From positions 47,862-111,861 of the forward strand of contig CAJUKZ010000006.1 of the NCBI GenBank assembly GCA_910586995.1: 64,000 bases of DNA, in the 5' to 3' direction. Each line of letters begins with the position of its first letter. Within the stretch, counting starts at the first letter, position 1. A model generated the notes under the pieces. That model searched no databases, was not told the DNA's origin, and saw nothing but the letters and a program-made list of their open reading frames with translations. The position numbers and the translations under genes were made by a program. This document shows positions 26,027 to 34,348 of the stretch, one piece after another. This stretch comes from an uncultured Muribaculaceae bacterium (GTDB taxonomy: Bacteria > Bacteroidota > Bacteroidia > Bacteroidales > Muribaculaceae).

Positions 26027-29000
26027 ATGAAAAAGACAACAATTTTCGGTGCGGTACTGGCAGGTCTTATGGCATTCCCAATGGCCTCCGAGGCCGCATC
26101 AAACCTTACGAACCGTTTCTACGACTTCAGCGCATGGGGCGATGGAGCGCTGATAGACCTGTTCCAGAGGGTTGCTTCGAAAGGCCGCATGTTTCCCACA
26201 GCTGCTGAGTTTGAGGAAGCAGGTTTCCCGGCCATAGAGCTTGAGTTCAACCGTTCGCATGTGCGTCAGTCCGCTATCCTTCCGGAGAAGAAGATAGTCA
26301 GCTCAGCGCCTTCGGACCGCCGCATGTGGTTCAATGTGCCTACCGGTCAGGGCAAGGAGACCGCCGGCTATCCATCGGGAGAATTCCATAGCGACGTATT
26401 CACCGGTTGGAACTATACAAGCGTGCATGGTGGCTGGAATCATTCGGCGTTCAAAGCTCCCGGAGCATGGACATCGGCTGCGCACAAAAATGGCGCGCAG
26501 ATGATTGGCGGCATCTACTTCTTCGACAGCACATACGGAGATACCGGAGCCAAGCAGGAATTCCAGAACCACATGAAGAAGTTCGGCGCAAAGAACAGCG
26601 ACGGTGTGACATTCACCTACCTCGACGCTGTGGTGAACTGCATACTCTATTTCGGATTCGATGGCGTGCAGTACAATATGGAGGCCGGCACATGCTTCAG
26701 CGGCTATAACTCTGTAGAGAAGAATTTCCGTGAATTCTGGCAGGCGGTCCGCAAAAAATTAGCAGAATACGGAGTCAATGCATTCGTAGGCGCATACCAG
26801 CCGGCATCGTCGATATTCTCCTCTGCAGCGCAATATTATGTAGGTACGGCTGCTGACGGGCAGATCTTTGATGTGTTCATGAACTATTCAGGCGGTGGAT
26901 TCGACTATTCATCGGCCAACAACAACTATGAATATGCCAAAGCATCGCTTGGTCATGGCCACGGTATTTATCAAGGTGTATGGTACAACAGCCTTGATAG
27001 TCGAGGCTGGCCAAGCATGGTGAACAAACAGATCGACATCTGCCCATGGGGTGAGCACTCGGTGAGCCGTCTGTTTGAATTCGTGCAAGGCAATTCAATC
27101 ATGGAACTTCAGGACCGCTATCAGGTAGTGACCGAGCGGTTCATGTCGGGAGGAGAACAGCATCCGCTCGATCTCCCTGTAATGAACAATGCAGGCAATA
27201 AATTCAATATTGAGGATGCTGACGAGAACGACGAGCAGCTCGCTACATGGGGCGGTATTGCCCAGATGATCCCGGAGCGTGCCGTGATAAAGCAGAACCT
27301 GCCGTTCAATACCAACTTCTCGCTCGGCAATGGCGAATTCTACTTCTACAAGGGTAAGAAGACGATGGGTTCGTGGTATAACATGGGACAGCAGGACTAT
27401 GTGCCTACCTACCGTTGGCTCGTGACCCCGATCAACAGCGAGAAAAAAGCATCGCATGATGTAAAGGTAGCTTTCGACCACCGCGACGCCTATATCGGCG
27501 GCAACGCTCTCAAGCTATCCGGTAACGCGGAGGATGCAGCAAATGCCGATGTGATTGTCTACCGCGCGGCGCTGACTGTGAACGGTCCCGTGACCGCTAC
27601 ACTCGCAGTGAAGAACGGTAAGGAAAACGCAAGCGACTCGCACCTGAAGCTTATCGTACGCAAAGAAGGCTCGTCCAACTGGATAGAAGTGCCTTACGGT
27701 CGTCTCGAAGGCAAGACCTGGGAGAGCAAGAAGCTCGAAGTAAGCGGTCTGGCTCCCGGCGACGTGATCGAATATATCGGTTTCCGAGTTGAAGGCATGC
27801 CCAAGGGCGAGTCGATATATGTAGGTCAGGTGCTTCTGGACGATAACACGACAGTGGCATGCGCGCCGATCGATGTGGTTTCGCTTGTCACGGACGTAAA
27901 GGAGGAGACCAACAAGAACATGACCATCCGCATGGCATGGAGTGTGAAAGACGATGGCTTCGACTGCCCGGCCAAGGAGCGTGGTATGGTCTTCAACAGC
28001 GATGTGAACATCGACCATTTTGAGATCTTCTATAAATTCGGCCTCAATGGCAAGGTTCAGGAAGTTGGCCGTACAACCACATGGCATGCCATGATTCCCA
28101 ACTTTGACGTTACGAAAAGCAAAGAAGACATCTATGTGGGTGTACGCTCCGTGTCGGTGGACTGCAAGACTGCATCTCCTATAGTATGGCAGCAGATCCA
28201 GAGAAATCCGCTTGCAGTTCCGAGCATCAGCGATATCTATGGTCAGGCATACGACGACCCGTATTCCGACAACTGGGAAATCGCGATCAACTTCCGCTGG
28301 ATCGAAAGACTGAAGACCACAGGTGCTGTATTTGACCTCGACTATCAATCACAGACGACACCCTTCTCGATGGATGATCCGCTTGTAGGCTACCACCATG
28401 CCGATGACATGCTGATGATTGCGCCCAACAATGAAATCAACTTCTTCATCAAGGGTGCGTCGGCAACCGACGATATCCAATACTGCAAGATCTGGGTTTA
28501 CATCGACTATGACTGCAACGGAGACTTCTACGGAGCAGACGAAAAGATCATAAAGATCGGTAGAAAAGACTACGGCGCTTCCTATCCCGCAGATAAAAAT
28601 AATAGAGAGGATTTCGTAAATAATGGCTATAACATCACCGTTAAGATACCGGGAGATGTAGTGCCCGGAACGAGCCGTATGCGTATCATCGCCGGCGACG
28701 CCTGGAAGTCGATCCCCGGTCCGGTGGGCGCGATACCCAAGGGCAACGTTCTTGACTTCGACGTGAGAATCCTCGATGCAGGTCAGACACCACGTGCCGC
28801 TTCAGGTACATACGCCGAACTCCAGGACGAGGGTGAGGCTGACGATGCAGTTCAGGTAGGCGTCGATGACATCACCATCGGTGACGAAAGCGCCAATATG
28901 AGTGTATATCCCGCTGTGGCTACCGACGTGATCAACTTCACCGACGTGGAGAAGGCCTGGATCTATAACATGGCCGGCCAGATGGTCAAGTACGTGGCTG

Positions 29001-29104
29001 CTCCCCAGGGCGCAGTGTCCGTAACTGATCTCGCCGCAGGCGTTTATGTGGTCAAGATGCAGAACGGTCAGGTGGTACGCTCCGCCAAGATCGTGAAAAA
29101 GTAA
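26027..29104 (+). CDS. Secreted GH85-like endo-beta-N-acetylglucosaminidase with GEVED and T9SS sorting domains, copy 2
   Basis: A 1025-residue paralogue of the preceding gene, colinear over its whole length. The ATG at 26027 restores the same MKKxTIFGAVLA signal peptide; the longer frame from 25964 runs through the intercistronic hairpin. The catalytic-site stretch FGFDGVQYNMEAG is conserved, as are the beta domain, GEVED domain and T9SS sorting domain (ending AKIVKK). The proteins are highly similar but synonymous codon use differs, with copy 2 using more GGC/GGA, GCG/GCC and TCG. The pair may therefore be an older duplication kept at different expression levels or for different substrates. 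A strong terminator follows. Confidence 0.78.
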   Translation: MKKTTIFGAVLAGLMAFPMASEAASNLTNRFYDFSAWGDGALIDLFQRVASKGRMFPTAAEFEEAGFPAIELEFNRSHVRQSAILPEKKIVSSAPSDRRMWFNVPTGQGKETAGYPSGEFHSDVFTGWNYTSVHGGWNHSAFKAPGAWTSAAHKNGAQMIGGIYFFDSTYGDTGAKQEFQNHMKKFGAKNSDGVTFTYLDAVVNCILYFGFDGVQYNMEAGTCFSGYNSVEKNFREFWQAVRKKLAEYGVNAFVGAYQPASSIFSSAAQYYVGTAADGQIFDVFMNYSGGGFDYSSANNNYEYAKASLGHGHGIYQGVWYNSLDSRGWPSMVNKQIDICPWGEHSVSRLFEFVQGNSIMELQDRYQVVTERFMSGGEQHPLDLPVMNNAGNKFNIEDADENDEQLATWGGIAQMIPERAVIKQNLPFNTNFSLGNGEFYFYKGKKTMGSWYNMGQQDYVPTYRWLVTPINSEKKASHDVKVAFDHRDAYIGGNALKLSGNAEDAANADVIVYRAALTVNGPVTATLAVKNGKENASDSHLKLIVRKEGSSNWIEVPYGRLEGKTWESKKLEVSGLAPGDVIEYIGFRVEGMPKGESIYVGQVLLDDNTTVACAPIDVVSLVTDVKEETNKNMTIRMAWSVKDDGFDCPAKERGMVFNSDVNIDHFEIFYKFGLNGKVQEVGRTTTWHAMIPNFDVTKSKEDIYVGVRSVSVDCKTASPIVWQQIQRNPLAVPSISDIYGQAYDDPYSDNWEIAINFRWIERLKTTGAVFDLDYQSQTTPFSMDDPLVGYHHADDMLMIAPNNEINFFIKGASATDDIQYCKIWVYIDYDCNGDFYGADEKIIKIGRKDYGASYPADKNNREDFVNNGYNITVKIPGDVVPGTSRMRIIAGDAWKSIPGPVGAIPKGNVLDFDVRILDAGQTPRAASGTYAELQDEGEADDAVQVGVDDITIGDESANMSVYPAVATDVINFTDVEKAWIYNMAGQMVKYVAAPQGAVSVTDLAAGVYVVKMQNGQVVRSAKIVKK

Positions 29105-29156
29105 TGCCGATATAGGGGAGATCGCCTGACGGCGGTTTCCGGCTTCATTTATCAAA

Positions 29157-29206
29157 AGACAGGCAGTGCCGTAGTACAAGTTGCTCGGTACAGCCTGTCT
29201 TTTTTT
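29157..29206 (+). terminator. Intrinsic terminator ending the susCD-GH85 operon
   Basis: The outer stem AGACAGGC (29157-29164) pairs with GCCTGTCT (29193-29200), enclosing further partial pairing, and is directly followed by a run of seven T (29200-29206). It separates the susCD-GH85 operon from the TPR gene, which has its own promoter. Confidence 0.85.
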
Positions 29207-29235
29207 GCCGGAGCGGATGGAAAACACTATCTTTG
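29204..29235 (+). promoter_or_regulatory. Promoter of the TPR-barrel-GH20 gene group
   Basis: TTTG at 29204-29207 and TATCTTTG at 29228-29235 are spaced by 20 bases, close to ideal for the Bacteroidetes promoter. The -33 element overlaps the T-tail of the preceding terminator. Transcription would start near 29241, about 10 bases before the ATG at 29251, giving a very short leader. Confidence 0.7.
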
Positions 29236-29250
29236 TCTTTTGAATACAGA

Positions 29251-32085
29251 ATGAGAATGATGAAGTACAGATTGCTGACATATACGGCTTTTCTTCTGGC
29301 TTGTGGTCAGGCCGTCGCGCAGTCCGGTCAGTTCCGCAACACACATACCCGTGAGGTGATCGGCCGTGAACTTGCCTCCGAGCCATATGCTACAGACCGG
29401 GAAGCGCTCGAAGCGGCAGTGGCCGATACGTATTTTTTCGAAGGCGACTATAGCCGGGCGGCGCAACATTATGCCACGGTGTCGCCCGACGCGCTTACCG
29501 GCGATGTGCTTGCCGGCTATCGTTACCGCTACGGGTATTCGCTCATGCAGCTTGGCGAGTATGCACAGGCTGATGCCGAATTCGCTGCCATGCCTGAATA
29601 TGCGTCGGCTGAGATGTCGAACGCCGCACTGTTCTATCGCGGCTATATAGCATTCACCCGCGGCGACTACCGGCAGGCTGAGGTGCTTTTCGGCCTTGTG
29701 GACGATACCATGCAGCCCGGCACAGCGAGAGACTATTACTTGGCTCAGATTGCATACAGCGACGGCAATGCCGACAAGGCGCTCGAACTGTCGAGGAAGG
29801 CTGCAAAACTCGGATTGCCGGGTGAATTGGCTCTGGAGAACGACCGCATAGCAGGCGAGAGCCTCTATATGCTCGGCGACAGGCAAGCATCCGTCCCTTA
29901 CCTCAGGCGATATGTGCGGGGTGCAGCGGATCCGGCTATGTCGGCACGGTATATACTCGGTCTGAGCTACTATGAAGACGGAGAATACCGGAAAGCTGTA
30001 GAAGTCCTGACACCTGTGGCCCAGGGGGCGGATGCAATGGCACAGAGCGCGAGTCTGTATATCGGGCAGTCGCAGATCAAGTCAGGCGATGTGGATGGAG
30101 CTATCCTTGCATTCAGCCGTGCAGCAGGAATGGATGCGGATCCTGATGTGCGCGAGTCGGCATGCTATAATTATGCAGTGGCGCGCACGCGTGGCGGCCA
30201 AGTGCCTTTCGGATCGTCAGTGACCGCTTTCGAAGACTTCCTGCGCCAATATCCGTCCAGTGTGTATGCCTCGGATGTGCGCGAATATATAGTCAACGGA
30301 TATATGACCGACCGCAACTATGATGCCGCCCTCAGGAGCATCGAGAAAGTGACACGCCCTTCGGAACGCATACTCGCGGCCAAACAGCGTGTGCTATATG
30401 CACTCGCGGCACGTGATCTTGGAGCAGGCCATCCGGTGACAGCCCTGGAATACGTAGGCAAAGCAAGGAAATATTCAAAATATGACGCTGATATAAATGC
30501 CGAGACCTATATGCTGTCGGGCGATGCCAACTACCGGCTCGAGCGCTATGACGATGCTATCGCAGACTACAGGCGTTATCTTGCCCTGGCGCGCAAGGAT
30601 GCGGCGAATATACCGTTGGCACGTTACAATCTCGGGTACGCATATTTCGCAGGCAAGAACTTCGCGCAGTCGGCAGGTCAGTTTGCCGCAGCAGTCTCCG
30701 AAGCATCCCTGCCTGCCACTGTCCGTGCTGATGCCGCCAACCGTATCGGCGACACAAGGTATTATGCCGGTGACTTCGGGGGCGCACTGTCGCACTACAG
30801 ACAGGCTTATGACCTGAATCCCGCCACAGGCGACTACGCCCTGTTCCAGACCGCAGCCATGCAGGGCTATGAACGGGACTTCGCAGGAAAACTGTCGACA
30901 CTCAGCCGTCTGAATGAAGGATTTCCGAACTCGTCGCTTTTGCCTCAGGCATATCTTGAAATGGCCGAGACATATCTGCAACTTTCACGGCCTGATGATG
31001 CGCTTGAGACCTACAGGCAACTCGTCAGGAAATATCCGAATACCACGGCCGGACGAAACGGCTACCTGCAGATGGCACAGACTCTTGAAAACACAGGAAA
31101 ACAGACCGCAGCCACAGGAGCATATCAGGACATAGTGCGCCGCTATCCCACAAGCGATGAGGCGCGTCTGGCTACGGTGGCTCTGAAACGCACTTTTGCC
31201 GAAGGAGACCGCATCGACGAACTTGTGGCTTTTCTGAACAGTGTGCCGGGTGCTCCAGCCCTCGATCCGTCGGAGGTAGAGAAACTTGCATTCGATGCAG
31301 CGGAGGACGCGTATTCCAACAGCGGCGACGCCTCGCGCCTCGAGAATTACCTGCGTACATATCCGGGAGGAGCATATGTGCCACAGGCGTTGGCATATCT
31401 TGTCAATGAGGCTTTCGACAATGCCGATGATGCCAATGCCCTCGACTATGCCAACCGTATTCTGGAGGATTATCCTGATTCGCCGGCTGTTGAAGACGCA
31501 CTCATGGTAAAGGCAGAACTTATGCTCAACAGCGGTGATAATGGCGAAGCTCTTGAATGCTACCGCTCGTTGCTGACAAGGGCATCCACTCCGGTACGCA
31601 CGGCTGCTGCCCGCCGGGGCATAATGCGGGTGGCGCGTGAGCTTGGATTGTGGAACGATGTGGCCGCGCAGGCCGATGCGTTGCTTGCGTCTTCAGTACT
31701 CGGCGACGGAGGCAAGACCGAGGCCGTGTATTGCAGAGGAGAGGCTTATGAGCGGCTCGGGCGTGATGCGGATGCAGAGAGGGATTATAAGTCGATCGCT
31801 TCACAGACCGACGATATATACGGTGCGCGTTCGGGTGTAGCTCTTGGACAGATGTACCTTGATGCCGGCAAACTGAAAAATGCGGCGCAAGTGGCCGAGA
31901 AGTTCGTCGCATCATCGACTCCGCACAGCTACTGGCTGGCACGAGGGTTCATACTCCTCAGCGACATCAACCGCGCACAAGGCAAGACTTTCGAGGCCGA
32001 CGAATATCTGTCGGCACTCCGCCAGAACTATCCGGGCGATGAGGAAGACATATTCATGATGATAGACAGCCGCCTAAACAAATAG
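29251..32085 (+). CDS. Large periplasmic tetratricopeptide-repeat protein
   Basis: A 944-residue secreted protein whose mature part is almost wholly TPR repeats (for example AAQHYATV, YRKAVEVLTPVAQG, DDAIADYRRYLALARKD, DDALETYRQLVRKYPN). Such arrays scaffold protein-protein contacts in the periplasm and at the outer membrane, as in BamD- or CpoB-like proteins. The start is set at the ATG at 29251 because of the promoter at 29204-29235; ATGs at 29257 and 29260 are possible. The signal peptide ends near AVAQ. It is followed after 3 bases by an outer-membrane barrel gene, and the two probably work together. The partner and cargo are unknown. Confidence 0.82.
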   Translation: MRMMKYRLLTYTAFLLACGQAVAQSGQFRNTHTREVIGRELASEPYATDREALEAAVADTYFFEGDYSRAAQHYATVSPDALTGDVLAGYRYRYGYSLMQLGEYAQADAEFAAMPEYASAEMSNAALFYRGYIAFTRGDYRQAEVLFGLVDDTMQPGTARDYYLAQIAYSDGNADKALELSRKAAKLGLPGELALENDRIAGESLYMLGDRQASVPYLRRYVRGAADPAMSARYILGLSYYEDGEYRKAVEVLTPVAQGADAMAQSASLYIGQSQIKSGDVDGAILAFSRAAGMDADPDVRESACYNYAVARTRGGQVPFGSSVTAFEDFLRQYPSSVYASDVREYIVNGYMTDRNYDAALRSIEKVTRPSERILAAKQRVLYALAARDLGAGHPVTALEYVGKARKYSKYDADINAETYMLSGDANYRLERYDDAIADYRRYLALARKDAANIPLARYNLGYAYFAGKNFAQSAGQFAAAVSEASLPATVRADAANRIGDTRYYAGDFGGALSHYRQAYDLNPATGDYALFQTAAMQGYERDFAGKLSTLSRLNEGFPNSSLLPQAYLEMAETYLQLSRPDDALETYRQLVRKYPNTTAGRNGYLQMAQTLENTGKQTAATGAYQDIVRRYPTSDEARLATVALKRTFAEGDRIDELVAFLNSVPGAPALDPSEVEKLAFDAAEDAYSNSGDASRLENYLRTYPGGAYVPQALAYLVNEAFDNADDANALDYANRILEDYPDSPAVEDALMVKAELMLNSGDNGEALECYRSLLTRASTPVRTAAARRGIMRVARELGLWNDVAAQADALLASSVLGDGGKTEAVYCRGEAYERLGRDADAERDYKSIASQTDDIYGARSGVALGQMYLDAGKLKNAAQVAEKFVASSTPHSYWLARGFILLSDINRAQGKTFEADEYLSALRQNYPGDEEDIFMMIDSRLNK

Positions 32086-32088
32086 ACA

Positions 32089-33759
32089 ATGAGAGCATCG
32101 AAAAGATATACATACTGGAGCACATTATGTCTCTGCATGGGGGCAGTTCTTTCCGCAGGCGCAGAAGAAGATCTGTCGAATACGATCACTGTGGACCGCA
32201 TCATCGTGCCGGAGGAGAGAGCTGCGACACGCCTGACCATGACTCCGGCGCTGCTACCAGCCAATATTGGCGACATACGCCTGGACTTTGCGGAATATGG
32301 CGCGCACTCGCGCCTGACACGCGGTATAATGCATAATGATCCGCTTGGATGGGGCGACTCTCTGGAGCGGGATCCGTACAGAGGAAAGGTCTGGGCCGGT
32401 TATCTTCCGTCGTATAACCTCAAGGCCGGGGTATCGTGGCGTGCTATCGACAATGAGTCTACGCTGCTTGGACTCTGCGCAGCCTTCGATGGCCGACGAA
32501 GCGGGTGGAAAGAGGGCGATCTGGAGAACTACGTGCGACACAACCGTGTGAAAGCCGGAGCAGAACTCCTCCATATGATAGGGGAGGATGCATTCGTCAG
32601 TGCATACGCCGGATATACATATTTCGACGGATCTTTCAACGCGCATCGTCCCGAGAGGAACGAAGTGTCGGCAAATATATTCAACTTAGGCGCTGAATAT
32701 AACGGAAAGTGGCGTGAGTCTAAGATCTCAGCCGGGATCAGGGCAGGAATTTTTGCCTATGGCGATGGCGGGACAGAATATGCCGATTGGCTTCCGGATG
32801 CAGCCCGGGAGATGCATTATGGTTTGTCGGCGGCGTTCAGTCTGCCTGTGGATGAACGTAACTCCGTAGAGGCTGGTGTGGATGCAGACTTCTATAATTA
32901 CAACCATGATGAGACTGTCGGTACTGGCGGCGGATTCACCCGCATGCTTACGACGCTAAGGCCTGCATGGGTCTACAGAAACGGTGCACTGACTGCTGAA
33001 TTAGGTGCAAGAGTGGACTTTAATACACATGCCCGCAATACGATAAGAGTAAGTCCGGACGTAAAAGTAAGCTATGTGCCTACGGCGTTCTTCGCTGTGT
33101 TTGCCCGTGCCGAGGGCGGCGAGCATGTGAATACACTCGGATCACTGGCAAAGGTTAGCTCCTTTTCATCGCCATGCTATATTTATGGCAATTCGGTGAT
33201 ACCTGTCGATGTTACAGCCGGTATCACAGTCGGAGCATACAAAGGATTCAGTGCTGAACTGACGGCTGAATATGCCCGTGCTGACGACTGGCTTATGCCT
33301 TTGGTCTACGCCGGACAGAATACATTCACTGCTGACGATGTTAAGGCATGGGTTGCGGGTGCAGAACTTGCATATGACTACCGTGGAGTAATAAAGGTGT
33401 CGGCCGGATACAGGGCAGTTGTTTCCGGCAAAAATCAGATCCATTATTCCTGGCGCGACAGATCACGTTCTGTAGCCGATCTCAATCTGTCGGTACGTCC
33501 GTTGGAAGCTCTTGAGGTCAATGCCGGTCTCGAATACCGGTCAGGGCGCAAGATGCCGTATGTCAATGCTATGGATGAAGCGGTGATGGCGAATCTGAGG
33601 GATGCGGTCAATCTGCATGCCGATGTCAGCTACAGTTTCAACCCACGCCTGACCGTATTCGGAGAAGTCGAGAACATACTCGGCCGCAAGTATTATGATA
33701 TATTTCTGATAGGAGCGCCGCGTCTTGCAGGACACATAGGTGTGGCATATAAATTCTGA
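32089..33759 (+). CDS. Outer-membrane beta-barrel protein, TonB-receptor-like without full plug
   Basis: A 556-residue protein with a signal peptide, a short stretch resembling a TonB-box/plug entry (ITVDRIIVPEERAATRLTMTP), then many alternating amphipathic beta strands. A C-terminal phenylalanine (VAYKF) is the usual outer-membrane signature. A C-terminal FGEVENILGRKYYDIFLIGAPRLAGHIGVAY region is like that of TonB-dependent receptors. At this length the barrel is smaller than SusC-type receptors and a complete plug domain is not visible. It starts 3 bases after the TPR gene. Its job is unknown; a TPR-barrel pair could serve assembly or transport at the outer membrane. Confidence 0.7.
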   Translation: MRASKRYTYWSTLCLCMGAVLSAGAEEDLSNTITVDRIIVPEERAATRLTMTPALLPANIGDIRLDFAEYGAHSRLTRGIMHNDPLGWGDSLERDPYRGKVWAGYLPSYNLKAGVSWRAIDNESTLLGLCAAFDGRRSGWKEGDLENYVRHNRVKAGAELLHMIGEDAFVSAYAGYTYFDGSFNAHRPERNEVSANIFNLGAEYNGKWRESKISAGIRAGIFAYGDGGTEYADWLPDAAREMHYGLSAAFSLPVDERNSVEAGVDADFYNYNHDETVGTGGGFTRMLTTLRPAWVYRNGALTAELGARVDFNTHARNTIRVSPDVKVSYVPTAFFAVFARAEGGEHVNTLGSLAKVSSFSSPCYIYGNSVIPVDVTAGITVGAYKGFSAELTAEYARADDWLMPLVYAGQNTFTADDVKAWVAGAELAYDYRGVIKVSAGYRAVVSGKNQIHYSWRDRSRSVADLNLSVRPLEALEVNAGLEYRSGRKMPYVNAMDEAVMANLRDAVNLHADVSYSFNPRLTVFGEVENILGRKYYDIFLIGAPRLAGHIGVAYKF

Positions 33760-33765
33760 TATATC

Positions 33766-34323
33766 ATGGTGCGCAGTCTGTTGATATTGCTAATCGCGTC
33801 AGTCTCATGGCTATCCGGCAGCGCCGGGGATGGAAGCCGTGCGCTCGATTCTGATATGGCAGATTCGGTGATGACACAGTTGCGCTCGAGAAGCCTCAAC
33901 GCAGTGGAAGGCATATGGCAGGTAGCCGGGATGCGTTCGGTGATTGCCATAGTAGCCGACGGACGTGACCGCTACAACATTTTAGCAATAGATGTTGATG
34001 CTCCTGCCGTGATTCCCGGTACGAAGATAGGTACAGCACGTCCAACTGCAAAGCAGGGGACTTACGATGCCAAGATATACACAAAGGCCTCTCCTGATGG
34101 CAAGATGAGCCGCAGTGCCGACTTCATCATATCGGTATCGGCAGATGGGAACCGTATAACTCTCCACCATTATTATAAAGGGCTTGCAGTGAGGATGTGG
34201 CGTTCGATACCCTACTTGTTCGGGGCGACGCTACGAAACCGCGATACACGCCCAGACGACATAGACGGTTGCATACGCATATGGCCTGCCCCGTCGATAC
34301 AAGAAAATCCTATAAGTCTTTAA
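33766..34323 (+). CDS. Secreted protein of unknown function
   Basis: A 185-residue protein with a hydrophobic N-terminal signal (MVRSLLILLIASVSWLSGSAG) and no motif that I recognise. The mature part is mixed alpha/beta with a central beta-rich stretch (YNILAIDVDAPAVIPGTKIGTA, ADFIISVSADGNRITL) that could form a small lipocalin-like or beta-sandwich domain. It starts 6 bases after the barrel gene and 25 bases before the GH20 gene, so it is part of the same transcript. No function is proposed. Confidence 0.75.
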   Translation: MVRSLLILLIASVSWLSGSAGDGSRALDSDMADSVMTQLRSRSLNAVEGIWQVAGMRSVIAIVADGRDRYNILAIDVDAPAVIPGTKIGTARPTAKQGTYDAKIYTKASPDGKMSRSADFIISVSADGNRITLHHYYKGLAVRMWRSIPYLFGATLRNRDTRPDDIDGCIRIWPAPSIQENPISL

Positions 34324-34348
34324 CCATTTCAAAATACCATAATCCGAC

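Noticed and set aside
27515..28348. 277-codon minus-strand frame inside GH85-like copy 2
   Set aside because: A shadow of the coding strand; the same region in copy 1 is broken by stops on that strand.
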